From: Novosphingobium sp. BW1
GTDB taxonomy: Bacteria > Pseudomonadota > Alphaproteobacteria > Sphingomonadales > Sphingomonadaceae
NCBI RefSeq assembly: GCF_008107685.1
Contig: NZ_VIRF01000078.1
Coordinates: forward strand, 186,001-250,000
Direction of reading: 5' to 3'
DNA length: 64,000 bases
Shown here: in pieces, positions 9,096 through 18,363 of the stretch
Layout of the letters: each line of letters opens with the position of its first letter
Position numbering within the stretch: the first letter of the stretch is position 1
Made by a program: the position numbers and the translations under genes
The notes under the pieces: model-generated
The model's input: the letters and a program-made list of their open reading frames with translations, nothing else
Databases searched by the model: none
What the model was told of the DNA's origin: nothing

Positions 9096-9509
9096 ATGAT
9101 TCGAGTTCCATCCTTCGGCCGCGCGCTGGCAGGCGCCCTTCCCACGCTGGCCCTCGTCGCCTGCGCGCCGGACACCGAAGGTCAGCACCTCAGCGCCAGT
9201 CACTGGAGCTTTGCGCTAATCGACGGTCAGTCGCCGATGTCGGACGCGGCCGACATGCGTTTCGAGAAGGGAGAGGTGCGCGTTCTCGTTGGCTGCAACC
9301 GCATGAGCGGGCCTTGGCGGATTTCCGCCGACCGTCTCGTCGCCGGACCTCTGGTGCAGACCGAGATGGCCTGCCCTGCCCCGGCCTGGGACCAGGAAAA
9401 GGCTGTCGGCTCGCTCCTCGCCTCCACACCGCGCATCCGCGTAAACGATGAGCGCATGATCCTGCAATCCAGCGGACATACTGCCGAGCTCATCCGCGTC
9501 GGGGACTGA
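9096..9509 (+). CDS. META-domain lipoprotein (HslJ-like)
   Basis: Predicted outer-membrane or periplasmic lipoprotein of 137 residues. The start at ATG 9096 gives a signal peptide ending in a lipobox (LALVAC), after which the mature protein begins CAPD. The body matches the META domain: WSFALIDGQSP, FEKGEVRVLVGCNRMSG and QTEMACP, with the conserved cysteine pair. HslJ-like proteins have been linked to heat-shock and novobiocin responses, but the molecular role is unclear. It converges on rmuC with only 7 nt between stops. Confidence 0.85.
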   Translation: MIRVPSFGRALAGALPTLALVACAPDTEGQHLSASHWSFALIDGQSPMSDAADMRFEKGEVRVLVGCNRMSGPWRISADRLVAGPLVQTEMACPAPAWDQEKAVGSLLASTPRIRVNDERMILQSSGHTAELIRVGD

Positions 9510-9516
9510 GCGCGCC

Positions 9517-11088
9517 TCACTCCTTTTCGGCCGAAGCCAGCGCAGCAGGTGGCTCGGCTTCGGGATACTCCGGCAGCGCAGCCTCGATATCGGCAGCGCC
9601 GTAGCGCGGTGCGGCTTCGACCCGGGGGGGCTCCTCAATCTCACGCTTGCCGATCTCGATGTGCTTTTCGCGAAGGCGCCGTCCGGAGGAGAGCACGTTG
9701 CGCTCAAAGCTGCCAACGAATTTGTTGTAATTGTTGACCGCCGTTTCGAGCCCGGCGCCCACGCGCTTCATGTGCTCGGCCGCCACCGCGATGCGGTCGT
9801 AAAGTTCACCGCCCATCCGGCCAATCTCGCGTGCTTCGCGGGCCAGGCCATCCTGACGCCATACCTGCGCGACCGTGCGCGCGATGGCGACAAGGTTCGT
9901 GGGCGTTGCAAGCAGAACGCGATTGCGAAAGGCGAAGTCCCACAGCTCCGGGTCGTATTCGAGCGCGGCGGCCACAAAATGCTCACCCGGCACGAACATC
10001 ACCACATAGTCCGGCGCGTCCTCGAACTGGCTCTGATAGCTTTTCGTGCCGAGCGTCTGGACATGATTTCGCATCGAGGCGACATGGGCCTTGAGCGCCA
10101 GTTCGCGCGCCGCATCGTCTTCTGCCTCGAAGGCTTCCTGGTAGGCATTGAGCGAGACCTTGGCGTCGATTACCAGCTTCTTCTGTCCGGGAATGTTGAC
10201 GATGGCGTCGGGACGCAGGCGCCCCTCCTCGGTGTCGATCGAATGCTCGGTCACGAAGTCGGTGTGTTCAGAAAGGCCGCACTGCTCCAGGAGGTTGCGC
10301 AGCTGCTGCTCCCCCCAACGCCCGCGCGCCTTTGGGGCATTGCGCAGGCTGTTGCCAAGGCGCTGCGCTTCCTCGCGCACACGTTCCTGCCCTTCGCGCA
10401 TCGACTGGATGAGGCCGGTCAGCTGGCCAAAGGAATCGACCCTCTTGGCTTCCAGTTCGGAGACCTGCGCTTCGTAGCTCTGGAGACGCGCGCCCACCGG
10501 CTCCAGCAGCGCGCGGATGCGTTCGGCGTTGGCCTTCTCACTTTCCTCAAAACGCGCGCCCGCGCGGCGCAGGAAAGCTTCCTGCGCACCTTCGAGGACC
10601 TTGGCGCCCGCGTTCTCGAACTCCTTGCGCAGCGCCTCCTGTGCCTCGATCAGAAGGCGCTTCTGCTCATCAAAGTTGGCGGTCTTTTCGCGCAGGGTAG
10701 AAAGTTCGTCGCTGGCTTCGCGGTAGGCGTCGCGAAGGCGTCCCATCTCGGCGTCAAAAGCGGTGCGGGCGGCGTCATAGCGCGCGGTTGCTTCGGCGCG
10801 TTCGCGCTCCAGCGTGGCCGAAGCCTCCCCGCGCACTCGCTCCAGCTGATCGGCATTGGCACTGCGCTCGCGGGTCAGGGCGGCGGAATACTCATCGGCA
10901 CGCGCCGCACGGGCCTCGGCCCCGGCAAGATCGCGGATGGCGGCACGGAAACGCTCTTCCAGTCCATGGAGGGCGTCTTCGCTCTTGGCGAGGCGTGCAT
11001 TGGCTTGCGCGGTCGGACGCGAACCAAAGAACCAGCCGGCACCGAGGCCGACGACGAGTGCAACAATGGCGGCAAGGATGATGTCCAT
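9517..11088 (-). CDS. rmuC: DNA recombination protein RmuC
   Basis: RmuC family, linked in E. coli to limiting DNA inversion and thought to be a nuclease-fold protein. The 523-residue protein has an N-terminal membrane anchor (IILAAIVALVVGLGAGWFFG, residues 3-22), a long charged coiled coil to about residue 210, and the RmuC core with RGRWGEQQLRNLLEQCGL, RLRPDAIVNIPGQKKLVIDAKV and DYVVMFVPGEHFVAAAL. The C-terminal 60 residues are acidic and proline-rich. It is a single - strand gene, 71 nt downstream of nothing but the def region. Confidence 0.93.
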   Translation of the reverse strand: MDIILAAIVALVVGLGAGWFFGSRPTAQANARLAKSEDALHGLEERFRAAIRDLAGAEARAARADEYSAALTRERSANADQLERVRGEASATLERERAEATARYDAARTAFDAEMGRLRDAYREASDELSTLREKTANFDEQKRLLIEAQEALRKEFENAGAKVLEGAQEAFLRRAGARFEESEKANAERIRALLEPVGARLQSYEAQVSELEAKRVDSFGQLTGLIQSMREGQERVREEAQRLGNSLRNAPKARGRWGEQQLRNLLEQCGLSEHTDFVTEHSIDTEEGRLRPDAIVNIPGQKKLVIDAKVSLNAYQEAFEAEDDAARELALKAHVASMRNHVQTLGTKSYQSQFEDAPDYVVMFVPGEHFVAAALEYDPELWDFAFRNRVLLATPTNLVAIARTVAQVWRQDGLAREAREIGRMGGELYDRIAVAAEHMKRVGAGLETAVNNYNKFVGSFERNVLSSGRRLREKHIEIGKREIEEPPRVEAAPRYGAADIEAALPEYPEAEPPAALASAEKE

Positions 11089-11159
11089 GCCGCCATTCTA
11101 ATTGGAACAATTCAAGAACGCCAGACCTCCCCGGTCCGTTGTCCCCAATTCTGGATGGA

Positions 11160-11726
11160 TCAGGCCGCGCGGCGCAGCTTTTCCAGCTTGCGCAGCGCCA
11201 TCTGGCGCTTGAGACGCGAGAGGTGGTCAATGAAAAGGATGCCCTCAAGGTGATCCATCTCGTGCTGCAGGCAGGTTGCCAGCATGCCCTCGATGGCTTC
11301 CTCGTGGTGGTTGCCGTTCAGGTCCTGGTACTGCACGCGGCAGGTCGCGGGACGCTCCACGTCGGCGTAGATCTCGGGAACCGAGAGGCAGCCTTCCTGA
11401 TAGACACTATGGTCCTCGGACGGGTCGAGGATGACCGGGTTGATGAAGACCCGCGGCTCCTTGAGCGTGGGCTGGTGCGTGTGCTGATGGCCACCGTGGT
11501 TGCACACCTCGGGCTCGGCATCGGGATCGTCGGGCTGGAGATCGATCACAAGGACACGCAGGGGAACGCCGACCTGGATGGCGGCAAGACCGATGCCGGG
11601 GGCATCGTACATGGTCTCGAACATGTCCTCGACAAGGGTCTTGAGCTCGTCGTCGAAGGTTTCGACGGGCTTGGAGACCTGCTTCAGGACAGGATCGGGA
11701 ACTTCAAGGATTTCGCGGATAGCCAT
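11160..11726 (-). CDS. def: Peptide deformylase with His-rich insertion
   Basis: Removes the formyl group from nascent N-terminal methionine. All three family motifs are present: [10 protein letters not shown] (residues 44-53), EGCLSVP with metal ligand Cys113, and QHEMDHLEG with His155, Glu156 and His159. Between motifs 1 and 2, residues 65-90 form an insertion with Cys75, His77, His80, His82 and His84 that E. coli Def lacks. Start ATG 11726 gives 188 aa; the frame runs further upstream but only through recR sequence. Its substrate-generating partner fmt lies just beyond recR on the other strand. Confidence 0.95.
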   Translation of the reverse strand: MAIREILEVPDPVLKQVSKPVETFDDELKTLVEDMFETMYDAPGIGLAAIQVGVPLRVLVIDLQPDDPDAEPEVCNHGGHQHTHQPTLKEPRVFINPVILDPSEDHSVYQEGCLSVPEIYADVERPATCRVQYQDLNGNHHEEAIEGMLATCLQHEMDHLEGILFIDHLSRLKRQMALRKLEKLRRAA

Positions 11727-11805
11727 AACTTGCAAATAAGCGCAGCCTGCGCGTTTCGCAAGATTGCGATGGCGATCACAGAAATCGTGCGATTGGGAAC
11801 CGCGC

Positions 11806-12402
11806 TCAGGCGACGGGGCGGCGCGCGCGGATCGCCTGTGCCAACGTGCCCTCGTCCAGGTAGTCGAGTTCGCCCCCCACCGGCAAACCATGCGCCAGTT
11901 GGGTGATGCGCACGGGCCGGTTCTCCAACTTTTCGGCAATATAGTGAGCGGTTGTCTGGCCCTCGAGCGTGGCGTTCATGGCAAGGAGGATCTCGTCGAT
12001 ACCTCCCTTCTCGATCCGGGCGAGCAGGCTGTCGATGGCGAGGTCCTCGGGCCGCACGCCATCGAGCGCGGAGAGCCGTCCGCCCAGGACATGGTAGCGA
12101 CCGGTAAAGAGATGCGCACGGTCAAGCGCCCACAGATCGGCCACTTCCTCGACCACGCAGAGCGAGCGCTGGTCGCGCTTGGGATCGGCGCAGATGCCGC
12201 AAGGGTCGCGCGTATCGACATTGCCGCACACGCTGCATTCGACCAGCGTCTCGCGCACCGCATCGAGCGCGTCAAGCAGCTGAACCAGTGAACTTTCACG
12301 GCGCTTGATGAGCCAGAGCACCGCGCGCCGGGCCGAACGGGGGCCAAGGCCCGGCAAGCGGGCCAGCGCGGCGGTTAGCGTCTCGATCTCTTGCGATGCC
12401 AT
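11806..12402 (-). CDS. recR: Recombination mediator protein RecR
   Basis: RecR acts with RecF/RecO to load RecA at gaps. The 198-residue protein has an HhH region ([16 protein letters not shown]), a four-cysteine zinc finger ([16 protein letters not shown]) and a Toprim domain ([12 protein letters not shown], then [18 protein letters not shown]). Start ATG 12402 gives the standard length; the upstream extension overlaps the fmt promoter. No clear Shine-Dalgarno precedes it (the upstream stretch is pyrimidine-rich), so initiation may be weak. dnaX, its usual neighbour, is absent. Confidence 0.95.
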   Translation of the reverse strand: MASQEIETLTAALARLPGLGPRSARRAVLWLIKRRESSLVQLLDALDAVRETLVECSVCGNVDTRDPCGICADPKRDQRSLCVVEEVADLWALDRAHLFTGRYHVLGGRLSALDGVRPEDLAIDSLLARIEKGGIDEILLAMNATLEGQTTAHYIAEKLENRPVRITQLAHGLPVGGELDYLDEGTLAQAIRARRPVA

Positions 12403-12475
12403 GAGGAGAGAGATAGGGCCTCCCCGGTCCGAGCGGAAGCCCGGCACCACGACGAGCGAGGAAGTTGCCCACAAT

Positions 12476-13384
12476 ATGCGTATCATCTTCATGGGAACCC
12501 CTGATTTCGCGGTCCCGGCGCTGGAAGCGCTGGCCGATGCGGGCCACGAGATCGTCTGCGTCTATTCGCAGCCGCCCCGTCCCGGAGGCCGCCGCGGCCG
12601 CGAACTGACCCCGACCCCCGTCCACAAGGTCGCCGAGATGCGCGGATTCGAGGTGCGCACGCCGGTCTCGTTCAAGGGCGATGAGGAAACGGCCGCCTTC
12701 GCCGCGCTCGAAGCCGATGTCGCGGTGGTCGCGGCCTATGGCCTGCTGCTGCCCCAGGCGATTCTCGACGCCCCGCGCCACGGCTGCCTCAACATCCACG
12801 CCTCGATCCTGCCGCGCTGGCGGGGCGCCGCGCCCATCCACCGCGCAATCGAGGCGGGAGACCCGACCACCGGCATTACCATCATGCAGATGGAAAAGGG
12901 ACTCGACACCGGCCCCATGCTCGCCACCTTGCGCACCACCATCGATGCCAAGACCACTGGCGATCTGACCACGGAACTGGCCGACAAGGGCGCGCAGCTC
13001 ATGGTCGGCACGCTGCGCGAGCTGACCAATCACCGCCCCGTCACCCAGCCCGACGATGGGGTCACCTATGCGAAGAAGATCGAGAAGGACGAGGCCCGCA
13101 TCGACTTCACACAGGATGCGCAAGCCATTGAACGCAAGGTGCGCGCCTTCATGCCTGCGCCCGGCGCCTTTTTCGAGTTCGACGGAGAGCGCTACAAGGT
13201 CCACGCCGCCGACGTCGTGGAAGACACCGGCACGCCCGGCACGACGCTCGACGATGCGCTCACCATCGCCTGCGGCGCCGGAGCGCTGCGCGTCACGCGG
13301 ATCCAGCGGGCCGGAAAGCCGGCCATGGCGACCCAGGATATGCTGCGCGGCCGCGCGATCCCGGCGGGGACCCAGATCGCGTGA
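12476..13384 (+). CDS. fmt: Methionyl-tRNA formyltransferase
   Basis: Formylates initiator Met-tRNA using 10-formyl-THF. The N-terminal Rossmann domain starts [19 protein letters not shown], and the catalytic region holds [20 protein letters not shown] and the GITIMQM strand; the C-terminal OB-like domain is complete. ATG 12476 is the family start, so the 57 codons open upstream are discarded. Length is 302 aa. The stop overlaps truA by 4 nt (GTGA), so the two are co-translated. Confidence 0.97.
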   Translation: MRIIFMGTPDFAVPALEALADAGHEIVCVYSQPPRPGGRRGRELTPTPVHKVAEMRGFEVRTPVSFKGDEETAAFAALEADVAVVAAYGLLLPQAILDAPRHGCLNIHASILPRWRGAAPIHRAIEAGDPTTGITIMQMEKGLDTGPMLATLRTTIDAKTTGDLTTELADKGAQLMVGTLRELTNHRPVTQPDDGVTYAKKIEKDEARIDFTQDAQAIERKVRAFMPAPGAFFEFDGERYKVHAADVVEDTGTPGTTLDDALTIACGAGALRVTRIQRAGKPAMATQDMLRGRAIPAGTQIA

Positions 13385-14127
13385 CCCGCTTTGCCCTTCT
13401 CCTCGAGTTCGACGGCGCGCCCTTCATGGGCCTGCAACGCCAGTCGCACGGCCCTTCGGTGCAGCAGACGGTCGAGAATGCGGCCCATGCCATTACGGGC
13501 GAGGATGTGATCATGCACGCGGCCGGACGCACCGATTCGGGCGTCCATGCGCTGGGCATGCGCGCGCATATCGAGATCGCCAAGCCCTTCGATGCTTTTC
13601 GCCTGATGGAAGCGCTCAACGCCAGGATGCGGCCCAATCCCGTCGCCGTCACCGCCTGCGAGGTGGTCCCCGACGACTGGCACGCGCGTTTTTCGTGTAT
13701 CGGGCGCTCCTACATCTACCGCATCGCCAATCGCCGTGCCCCCCTGACGCTGGAGCGCGGCAAGGCCTGGCAGGTCTCGCGCCCGCTCGACGAGAAGGCC
13801 ATGCACCGCGCCGCGCAGGCGCTCGTCGGGCGCCACGACTTCACAACTTTCCGCTCGGTCCACTGCCAGGCTCAGAGCCCTTTGAAGACGCTCGACCGGC
13901 TCGACGTGCGGCGCGAGGGTGAAATGGTGCTGATCGAGGCCGAGGCCCGCAGCTTCCTCCACCACCAGGTCCGCTCGATGGTGGGCTGCCTGGCGCTGGT
14001 CGGCATGGGCCGCTGGGACGAGGGCGAAGTCGCAGCGGCTCTCGCCGCGAAGGAGCGGCAGGCCCTTGGCCTCAACGCGCCGCCCGACGGGCTCTACTTC
14101 GTGCGCGCCATCTACCCCGAGATCTGA
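13381..14127 (+). CDS. truA: tRNA pseudouridine(38-40) synthase TruA
   Basis: Makes pseudouridine at positions 38-40 of the tRNA anticodon arm. The catalytic aspartate lies in [14 protein letters not shown], with [11 protein letters not shown] later in the protein as expected. Length 248 aa is standard. It begins with GTG overlapping the fmt stop and is the last gene of this two-gene unit. Confidence 0.97.
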   Translation: MTRFALLLEFDGAPFMGLQRQSHGPSVQQTVENAAHAITGEDVIMHAAGRTDSGVHALGMRAHIEIAKPFDAFRLMEALNARMRPNPVAVTACEVVPDDWHARFSCIGRSYIYRIANRRAPLTLERGKAWQVSRPLDEKAMHRAAQALVGRHDFTTFRSVHCQAQSPLKTLDRLDVRREGEMVLIEAEARSFLHHQVRSMVGCLALVGMGRWDEGEVAAALAAKERQALGLNAPPDGLYFVRAIYPEI

Positions 14128-14318
14128 TCGCGACGAAAACGCGCTATCCGCACAGCAATAAGCCTTGGTGTCAGACCCTTGACCTAAGACGGCAACCCTC
14201 ACAAGGACGCGCAACGCACGTGTTGCGGCCCCGGAACGGCGGCGCTGCAACCGGGGTGCATCAACGAACGGGGCGCATATACCCCCGCACGCACCGCGCC
14301 CGAATCCCCAGGAGAGCA

Positions 14319-14420
14319 ATGGTCCCCTTCCCCGGCATGCCGCCGGAGGCGGGCTGGGCCTGCGCCGTCCCTGTTGCCACCATGTCCACGCGGGAACCCG
14401 AATGTCCTCTGATTATCTGA
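14319..14420 (+). CDS. Possible 33-residue leader ORF overlapping the thioesterase start
   Basis: ATG 14319 follows a good GGAGAG at correct spacing and encodes 33 residues rich in Pro, Ala and Cys, ending at TGA 14420, 18 nt inside the next gene in another frame. The thioesterase ATG at 14402 has only a weak GGGAA ahead of it, so translation of this ORF could deliver ribosomes to it. Nothing else supports expression; it may be chance. Confidence 0.25.
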   Translation: MVPFPGMPPEAGWACAVPVATMSTREPECPLII

Positions 14421-15217
14421 TTGCCCCTACCCCCGAAGACACCCAGACCTTCGCCGACAGCTCGGTGCGCCTGATCGACATGATCTTTCCCGGCGACACC
14501 AACCACCATGGGACTCTTTTCGGCGGTGTGGCGCTTGCCCACATGGACAAGGTGGCCTTCCTGACCGCCACGCGCCACGGGCGCGCGCCCTTCGTTACCG
14601 CGCGCTCGGAACGCATCGACTTCACCGCGCCCGGGTTCTCGGGGGAGATGGTCGAAGTGCACGGCGCGCTCACGCGCGTGGGTAACAGCTCGCTCGATGT
14701 CGAAGTCAACGTCATTGCCGAGGAACTGGTTAGCGGCGAGCGGCGCAACCTGACCCGCGGGCTCTTCACCATGGTCGCGCGCAAGGGCCCCGATACGCGC
14801 CTGCCCCTCCCGCCGATGCCGGCCTCCGCGCTCGAGCCGGGCGAGGACGAGCCGCTGCGCATGGTCGACATGGTCTTTCCCACTTCCACCAACCACCACG
14901 GCAACCTGTTTGGCGGCGATGCCATGAAGATGATGGGCAAGGCCGCCTTCATCGCGGCAACCCGCCATTGCCGCGAAATCGTGGTGATGGCCTCCTCCGA
15001 CCGCATCGACTTCACCTCACCGATCCGCGAAGGCTCGATGATCGAGCTTGTCTCGCGCATCCGCATGACCGGGCGCAGCTCGATGCTGGTCGAGGTCGAA
15101 CTGTGGGCCGAGGAACTGCTAAGTGGCCTGCGCAGCCACGCTGCGACCGCGCGCTACACCATGGTCGCCGTCGACAAGGACGGCCGACCCAAGCACTTCG
15201 GACCTACCGGCTCCTGA
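14402..15217 (+). CDS. Tandem-hotdog acyl-CoA thioesterase
   Basis: Two hotdog domains of the ACOT (YciA/BFIT-like) type lie in one 271-residue chain. Each repeat has the same signature: TNHHGTLFGG (about 32-41) with ARSERIDFTAPGFSGE, and TNHHGNLFGG (about 162-171) with ASSDRIDFTSPIREGS. The family hydrolyses acyl-CoA to free acid and CoA; chain-length preference cannot be read. ATG 14402 is favoured by the family start. A strong hairpin terminator follows directly. Confidence 0.9.
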   Translation: MSSDYLIAPTPEDTQTFADSSVRLIDMIFPGDTNHHGTLFGGVALAHMDKVAFLTATRHGRAPFVTARSERIDFTAPGFSGEMVEVHGALTRVGNSSLDVEVNVIAEELVSGERRNLTRGLFTMVARKGPDTRLPLPPMPASALEPGEDEPLRMVDMVFPTSTNHHGNLFGGDAMKMMGKAAFIAATRHCREIVVMASSDRIDFTSPIREGSMIELVSRIRMTGRSSMLVEVELWAEELLSGLRSHAATARYTMVAVDKDGRPKHFGPTGS

Positions 15218-15220
15218 CAC

Positions 15221-15262
15221 GAAAAGGGCCTGCCGCTCCCCACGGAACGGCAGGCCCTTTTC
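15221..15262. terminator. Bidirectional terminator between thioesterase and GMC genes
   Basis: A perfect 15-bp stem (15221-15235 GAAAAGGGCCTGCCG with 15248-15262) has A- and T-rich ends on both strands and lies between two converging genes. Confidence 0.9.
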
Positions 15263-15281
15263 ACCTGCACGGAATAAGCGA

Positions 15282-16901
15282 TCAGGCGATCTTCTTCAGA
15301 ACCGATTGCGCATGCTGGCCCGCGATCTGGTCGGCCAGGCGCAGCGCCAGCGCGACGATGGTGAAGGTCGGGTTCGCCCAACCCGAGGTGGGGAATACCG
15401 AGCTGCCCGCGATGTAGAGGTTGGTGACCCCGTGGACACGGCACTGCGCATCAACCACGCCCTCGGACGGCGAATTTGACATGCGCGTCGTGCCCATGTG
15501 GTGATAGCCCCCGATGGGATGTGCGCTGACCAGCGGATCAAAGGTCCATTCGCGGCGCGAGCCCGAAAGCCAGGGCTCCTTGTCCACCTTGCCCAGCCCC
15601 ATCCGCTCGATCTCGGCCCCGAAGGTAGAGACCAGCCGGTCGACCGAATGCACGTCGAGGTCGGTCAGGCGCCAGTCCAGCTTCACGCGCGGCATGCCCA
15701 GCGCATCGCGTTCGCCCGAGAGGCCCACGCGGCTGTCGGGATTGGGCGCCTGCTCGGCGCGTACCAGCAGCGCCGCTTCCACGCGGTTGAGCTTGTAGAG
15801 CAGCCACGAGCGCGCCGGGTCGGCCACCTTCTGCGCGATCGTCGCCGCGCGCTTGGTAATCAGCCACATAAGGCGGGCATGGCGCGTGGGCGACAGATCA
15901 TGCTTGATCTTGTTGTAGGCGCGCATGCCCATGAACTGGCGGCTGTCCGACGGCTGGCGCGGGGCGATCGTCATCGAGGTGTTGAGCATGCCCTCGCGGC
16001 GCTGGGTCGCCTCTGCGGCAGCCAGCAGCGCGGCCACCGTCTGGCCGTTCAGGCTGTGCCGACGGCCATAGGCCTTGAACATGTCCCAGACGAGCTTGGT
16101 CGTAACATGCCCGCCGCGCGCGTGGGGATGCTCCATGAAGAAGCGGCCGACCAGATCGTGCCCGTTGCCCAGGCCCTTGGCGTGAACCTGGTCGGAAGCG
16201 AGCAGAAGGCGCGGGTTTTCGATCCCACCCGAAGCGAGAACGACCTCGCGGGCGTTGATACGCGCCCGGCGGCCCGCCAGGTTCGCGATGTCGAGTCCGG
16301 TCGCACGGGCCCCGCTGTGATCGGTCAGGATCTGAGTTGCCGTGGCGTGAGTCAGGATCGTGCAGCGCGGATGATTGACGAGATCGCGGCAATTCTTGAT
16401 GTTGAAACGGCTGAATTCCGGGTCGAAATTCCACAGTTTGACCGTCATCGTATCCTCGAATTCGGGGAACCAGACGCCGACGCGCTCAAGGTCTTTCGCT
16501 TCGAGGCGACGCTCGGGAAGGCCGAAATAGCCGCGCGATTCGTCGTAGTATTCCTGCATCTGTGCATAGGATACCGGCCAGCCCGAGTGCGGCACCCAGT
16601 CCCGCCGCTCGAAATCGATGGGATCGAGTTCGGCGATACGCCCGCCCCAAATCGCGGTGGTGCCACCAAAGAAGCGCATCCGGGCGTGGTCGAGTCGGTA
16701 GTAGGGGGCGCCTACCGTTTCGCCCGCGTTGAGATCGCTCGTGTCCTCCTCGTAGTCGAAGCCGCCCGATTCCAGGATCGTGACACTTCGCCCGGCCGCC
16801 AGCAGGCGGCGCGCGACGGTGATGCCCGCAACGCCGGCCCCCACGATGCACACGTCGGCATCGAAGGTGGACAGTTCGGTGGACTTGAAATCGATAATCA
16901 T
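15282..16901 (-). CDS. GMC family FAD-dependent oxidoreductase
   Basis: Flavoprotein alcohol or sugar oxidase/dehydrogenase. The ADP-binding motif ADVCIVGAGVAGITVARRLL near the N-terminus, the GMC-type FFGGTTAIWGGR and LASGGIENPRLLL, and the C-terminal HPIGGYHHMGTTRMS plus SSVFPTSGWANPTFTIVALALRLAD show a complete enzyme of 539 residues. There is no signal peptide, so it is cytoplasmic unless exported with a partner. I start at ATG 16901 (MIIDF, behind GAAGA); a GTG at 16931 would add ten residues. No gluconate-dehydrogenase small subunit or cytochrome lies beside it. The upstream region is rich in repeats. Confidence 0.88.
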   Translation of the reverse strand: MIIDFKSTELSTFDADVCIVGAGVAGITVARRLLAAGRSVTILESGGFDYEEDTSDLNAGETVGAPYYRLDHARMRFFGGTTAIWGGRIAELDPIDFERRDWVPHSGWPVSYAQMQEYYDESRGYFGLPERRLEAKDLERVGVWFPEFEDTMTVKLWNFDPEFSRFNIKNCRDLVNHPRCTILTHATATQILTDHSGARATGLDIANLAGRRARINAREVVLASGGIENPRLLLASDQVHAKGLGNGHDLVGRFFMEHPHARGGHVTTKLVWDMFKAYGRRHSLNGQTVAALLAAAEATQRREGMLNTSMTIAPRQPSDSRQFMGMRAYNKIKHDLSPTRHARLMWLITKRAATIAQKVADPARSWLLYKLNRVEAALLVRAEQAPNPDSRVGLSGERDALGMPRVKLDWRLTDLDVHSVDRLVSTFGAEIERMGLGKVDKEPWLSGSRREWTFDPLVSAHPIGGYHHMGTTRMSNSPSEGVVDAQCRVHGVTNLYIAGSSVFPTSGWANPTFTIVALALRLADQIAGQHAQSVLKKIA

Positions 16902-17043
16902 GACAGAGTCTTCGTTTACTGGATGGGACACAGCTTCGCACAGGGAGGCTACATCCAGTCGCCGAAACGGTCTCGTCGTCGGTTTGCAATGCGTTTCAGA
17001 CCATCGACGGCCACGGCCAACACGAAACCGTTTTGCGGGATTG

Positions 17044-17061
17044 TGTCAGCTTGGTGTCAGC
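17044..17061. promoter_or_regulatory. Pho-box-like direct repeat upstream of the GMC gene
   Basis: TGTCAGC occurs at 17044-17050 and 17055-17061, an 11-nt period. PhoB sites are known to be TGTCA-type direct repeats with an 11-nt period, so this is a candidate PhoB site, but only one pair is present and the assignment is inference. Confidence 0.3.
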
Positions 17062-17095
17062 CCCTGTTGCTATGCAATGTAGTTAAACAAATCAC

Positions 17096-17150
17096 GGTTG
17101 CCAGATACGCATGGCAACCCATTTGTCAGCATCACGTGAATATTTTTCAC
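17096..17150. promoter_or_regulatory. Two inverted repeats upstream of the GMC gene
   Basis: GGTTGCCA (17096-17103) pairs perfectly with TGGCAACC (17112-17119) across 8 nt, and GTGAA (17136-17140) pairs with TTCAC (17146-17150) across 5 nt. They lie in the 364-bp space between the GMC start and cobS and look like operators. No regulator gene is adjacent. The remainder of this space shows no gene. Confidence 0.35.
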
Positions 17151-17161
17151 CATGCGCCCGA

Positions 17162-17215
17162 CGCAATTGCGCCCCGGACCGAGAGGTTTCCCTCCCGCTC
17201 CGGGGCGCAATTGCG
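17162..17215 (-). terminator. Long hairpin downstream of cobS
   Basis: A perfect 17-bp stem (17162-17178 with 17199-17215, CGCAATTGCGCCCCGGA) lies 50 nt past the cobS stop. There is no T-run on the - strand, so it may act as a 3' end stabiliser or factor-assisted terminator rather than a classic intrinsic one. Confidence 0.6.
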
Positions 17216-17265
17216 ATGTATCTTTGTCTTCCAGAGCCTTCGCCGCATCCAGATGCAGCGAACGA

Positions 17266-18258
17266 TTAGGCCTTGCCGACGACGCTTTCGGGAAGGTCGT
17301 TGCCGAAGACGCGCTGGAAGTACTCGGCCACCAGCATGCGCTCGGTCTCGTCGCACTTGTTGAGGAACGAGAGTCGGAAGGCGAATCCCACGTCGTTGAA
17401 TATCGCAGTGTTCTGCGCCCAGGTGATCACGGTACGCGGGCTCATCACGGTAGAGATGTCCCCGTTCATGAAGCCCTGGCGCGAGAAGTCGGCCACCTTG
17501 ACCATCTGCGCAATCACTTCAGGCGCGATTTTCGTGACCTTCTTGCTCACGATGTCGACTTCGGTTTCGGTGGGCAGGTAATTGAGGCCAACCACCAGGT
17601 TCCAGCGGTCCATCTGCCCCTGGTTGATCTGCTGCGTGCCGTGGTAGAGGCCCGAGGTATCACCCAGGCCCACGGTGTTCGCTGTGGCGAACAGGCGGAA
17701 GTGCTTGTCCGGACGGATCACGCGGTTCTGGTCGAGCAGGGTCAGCTTGCCCTCGGTTTCGAGGATGCGCTGGATCACGAACATAACGTCGGGACGGCCC
17801 GCGTCGTATTCGTCAAAGACCAGCGCGACCGGGTGCTGCAGCGCCCAGGGAAGCAGACCTTCGCGAAATTCGGTGACCTGCATGCCATTGCGCAGCACGA
17901 TCGCGTCGCGCCCGATCAGGTCGATACGGCTGATGTGGGCATCGAGGTTGATGCGAATGCACGGCCAGTTGAGGCGGGCTGCGACCTGTTCGATGTGGGT
18001 CGACTTGCCGGTACCGTGATAGCCTTGGACCATCACGCGGCGGTTATAGGCAAAGCCGGCCAGGATCGCGAGCGTGGTGTCCGGATCGAACACGTAAGTC
18101 TCGTCAAGATCGGGAACGCGCTCGTCCGCTTCGGAGAAGGCAGGCACCTTCATGTCGATGTCAATCCCGAAGGTTTTGCGAACATCAAGTTCGATATCGG
18201 GTGCGGCGAGCACGGTGGCTTCGCGGTTCTCGGCTTGGGTCATCGCTGTCTCTGTCAT
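17266..18258 (-). CDS. cobS: CobS-type AAA+ ATPase (cobaltochelatase subunit homologue)
   Basis: MoxR-class AAA+ ATPase very close to CobS, which with CobT and CobN inserts cobalt in aerobic B12 synthesis. Walker A is [18 protein letters not shown], Walker [17 protein letters not shown], and sensor/arginine regions [14 protein letters not shown] and [13 protein letters not shown] follow. It is full length (330 aa). cobT normally lies immediately downstream, but here a terminator and the GMC gene follow, and no cobalamin gene is in the window. CobS homologues without chelatase partners may serve other metal or stress functions. A second ATG at 18243 is possible. Confidence 0.9.
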   Translation of the reverse strand: MTETAMTQAENREATVLAAPDIELDVRKTFGIDIDMKVPAFSEADERVPDLDETYVFDPDTTLAILAGFAYNRRVMVQGYHGTGKSTHIEQVAARLNWPCIRINLDAHISRIDLIGRDAIVLRNGMQVTEFREGLLPWALQHPVALVFDEYDAGRPDVMFVIQRILETEGKLTLLDQNRVIRPDKHFRLFATANTVGLGDTSGLYHGTQQINQGQMDRWNLVVGLNYLPTETEVDIVSKKVTKIAPEVIAQMVKVADFSRQGFMNGDISTVMSPRTVITWAQNTAIFNDVGFAFRLSFLNKCDETERMLVAEYFQRVFGNDLPESVVGKA

Positions 18259-18363
18259 CGCGCTACCCGCCTAAAGGACAGAGCATCGCACCGCAACATG
18301 CTTTGCACCGCAAAGGCTTTTTCCCGCTCCGCTGGTGTCCCGCACCCGCCCCGGAACGAACGA

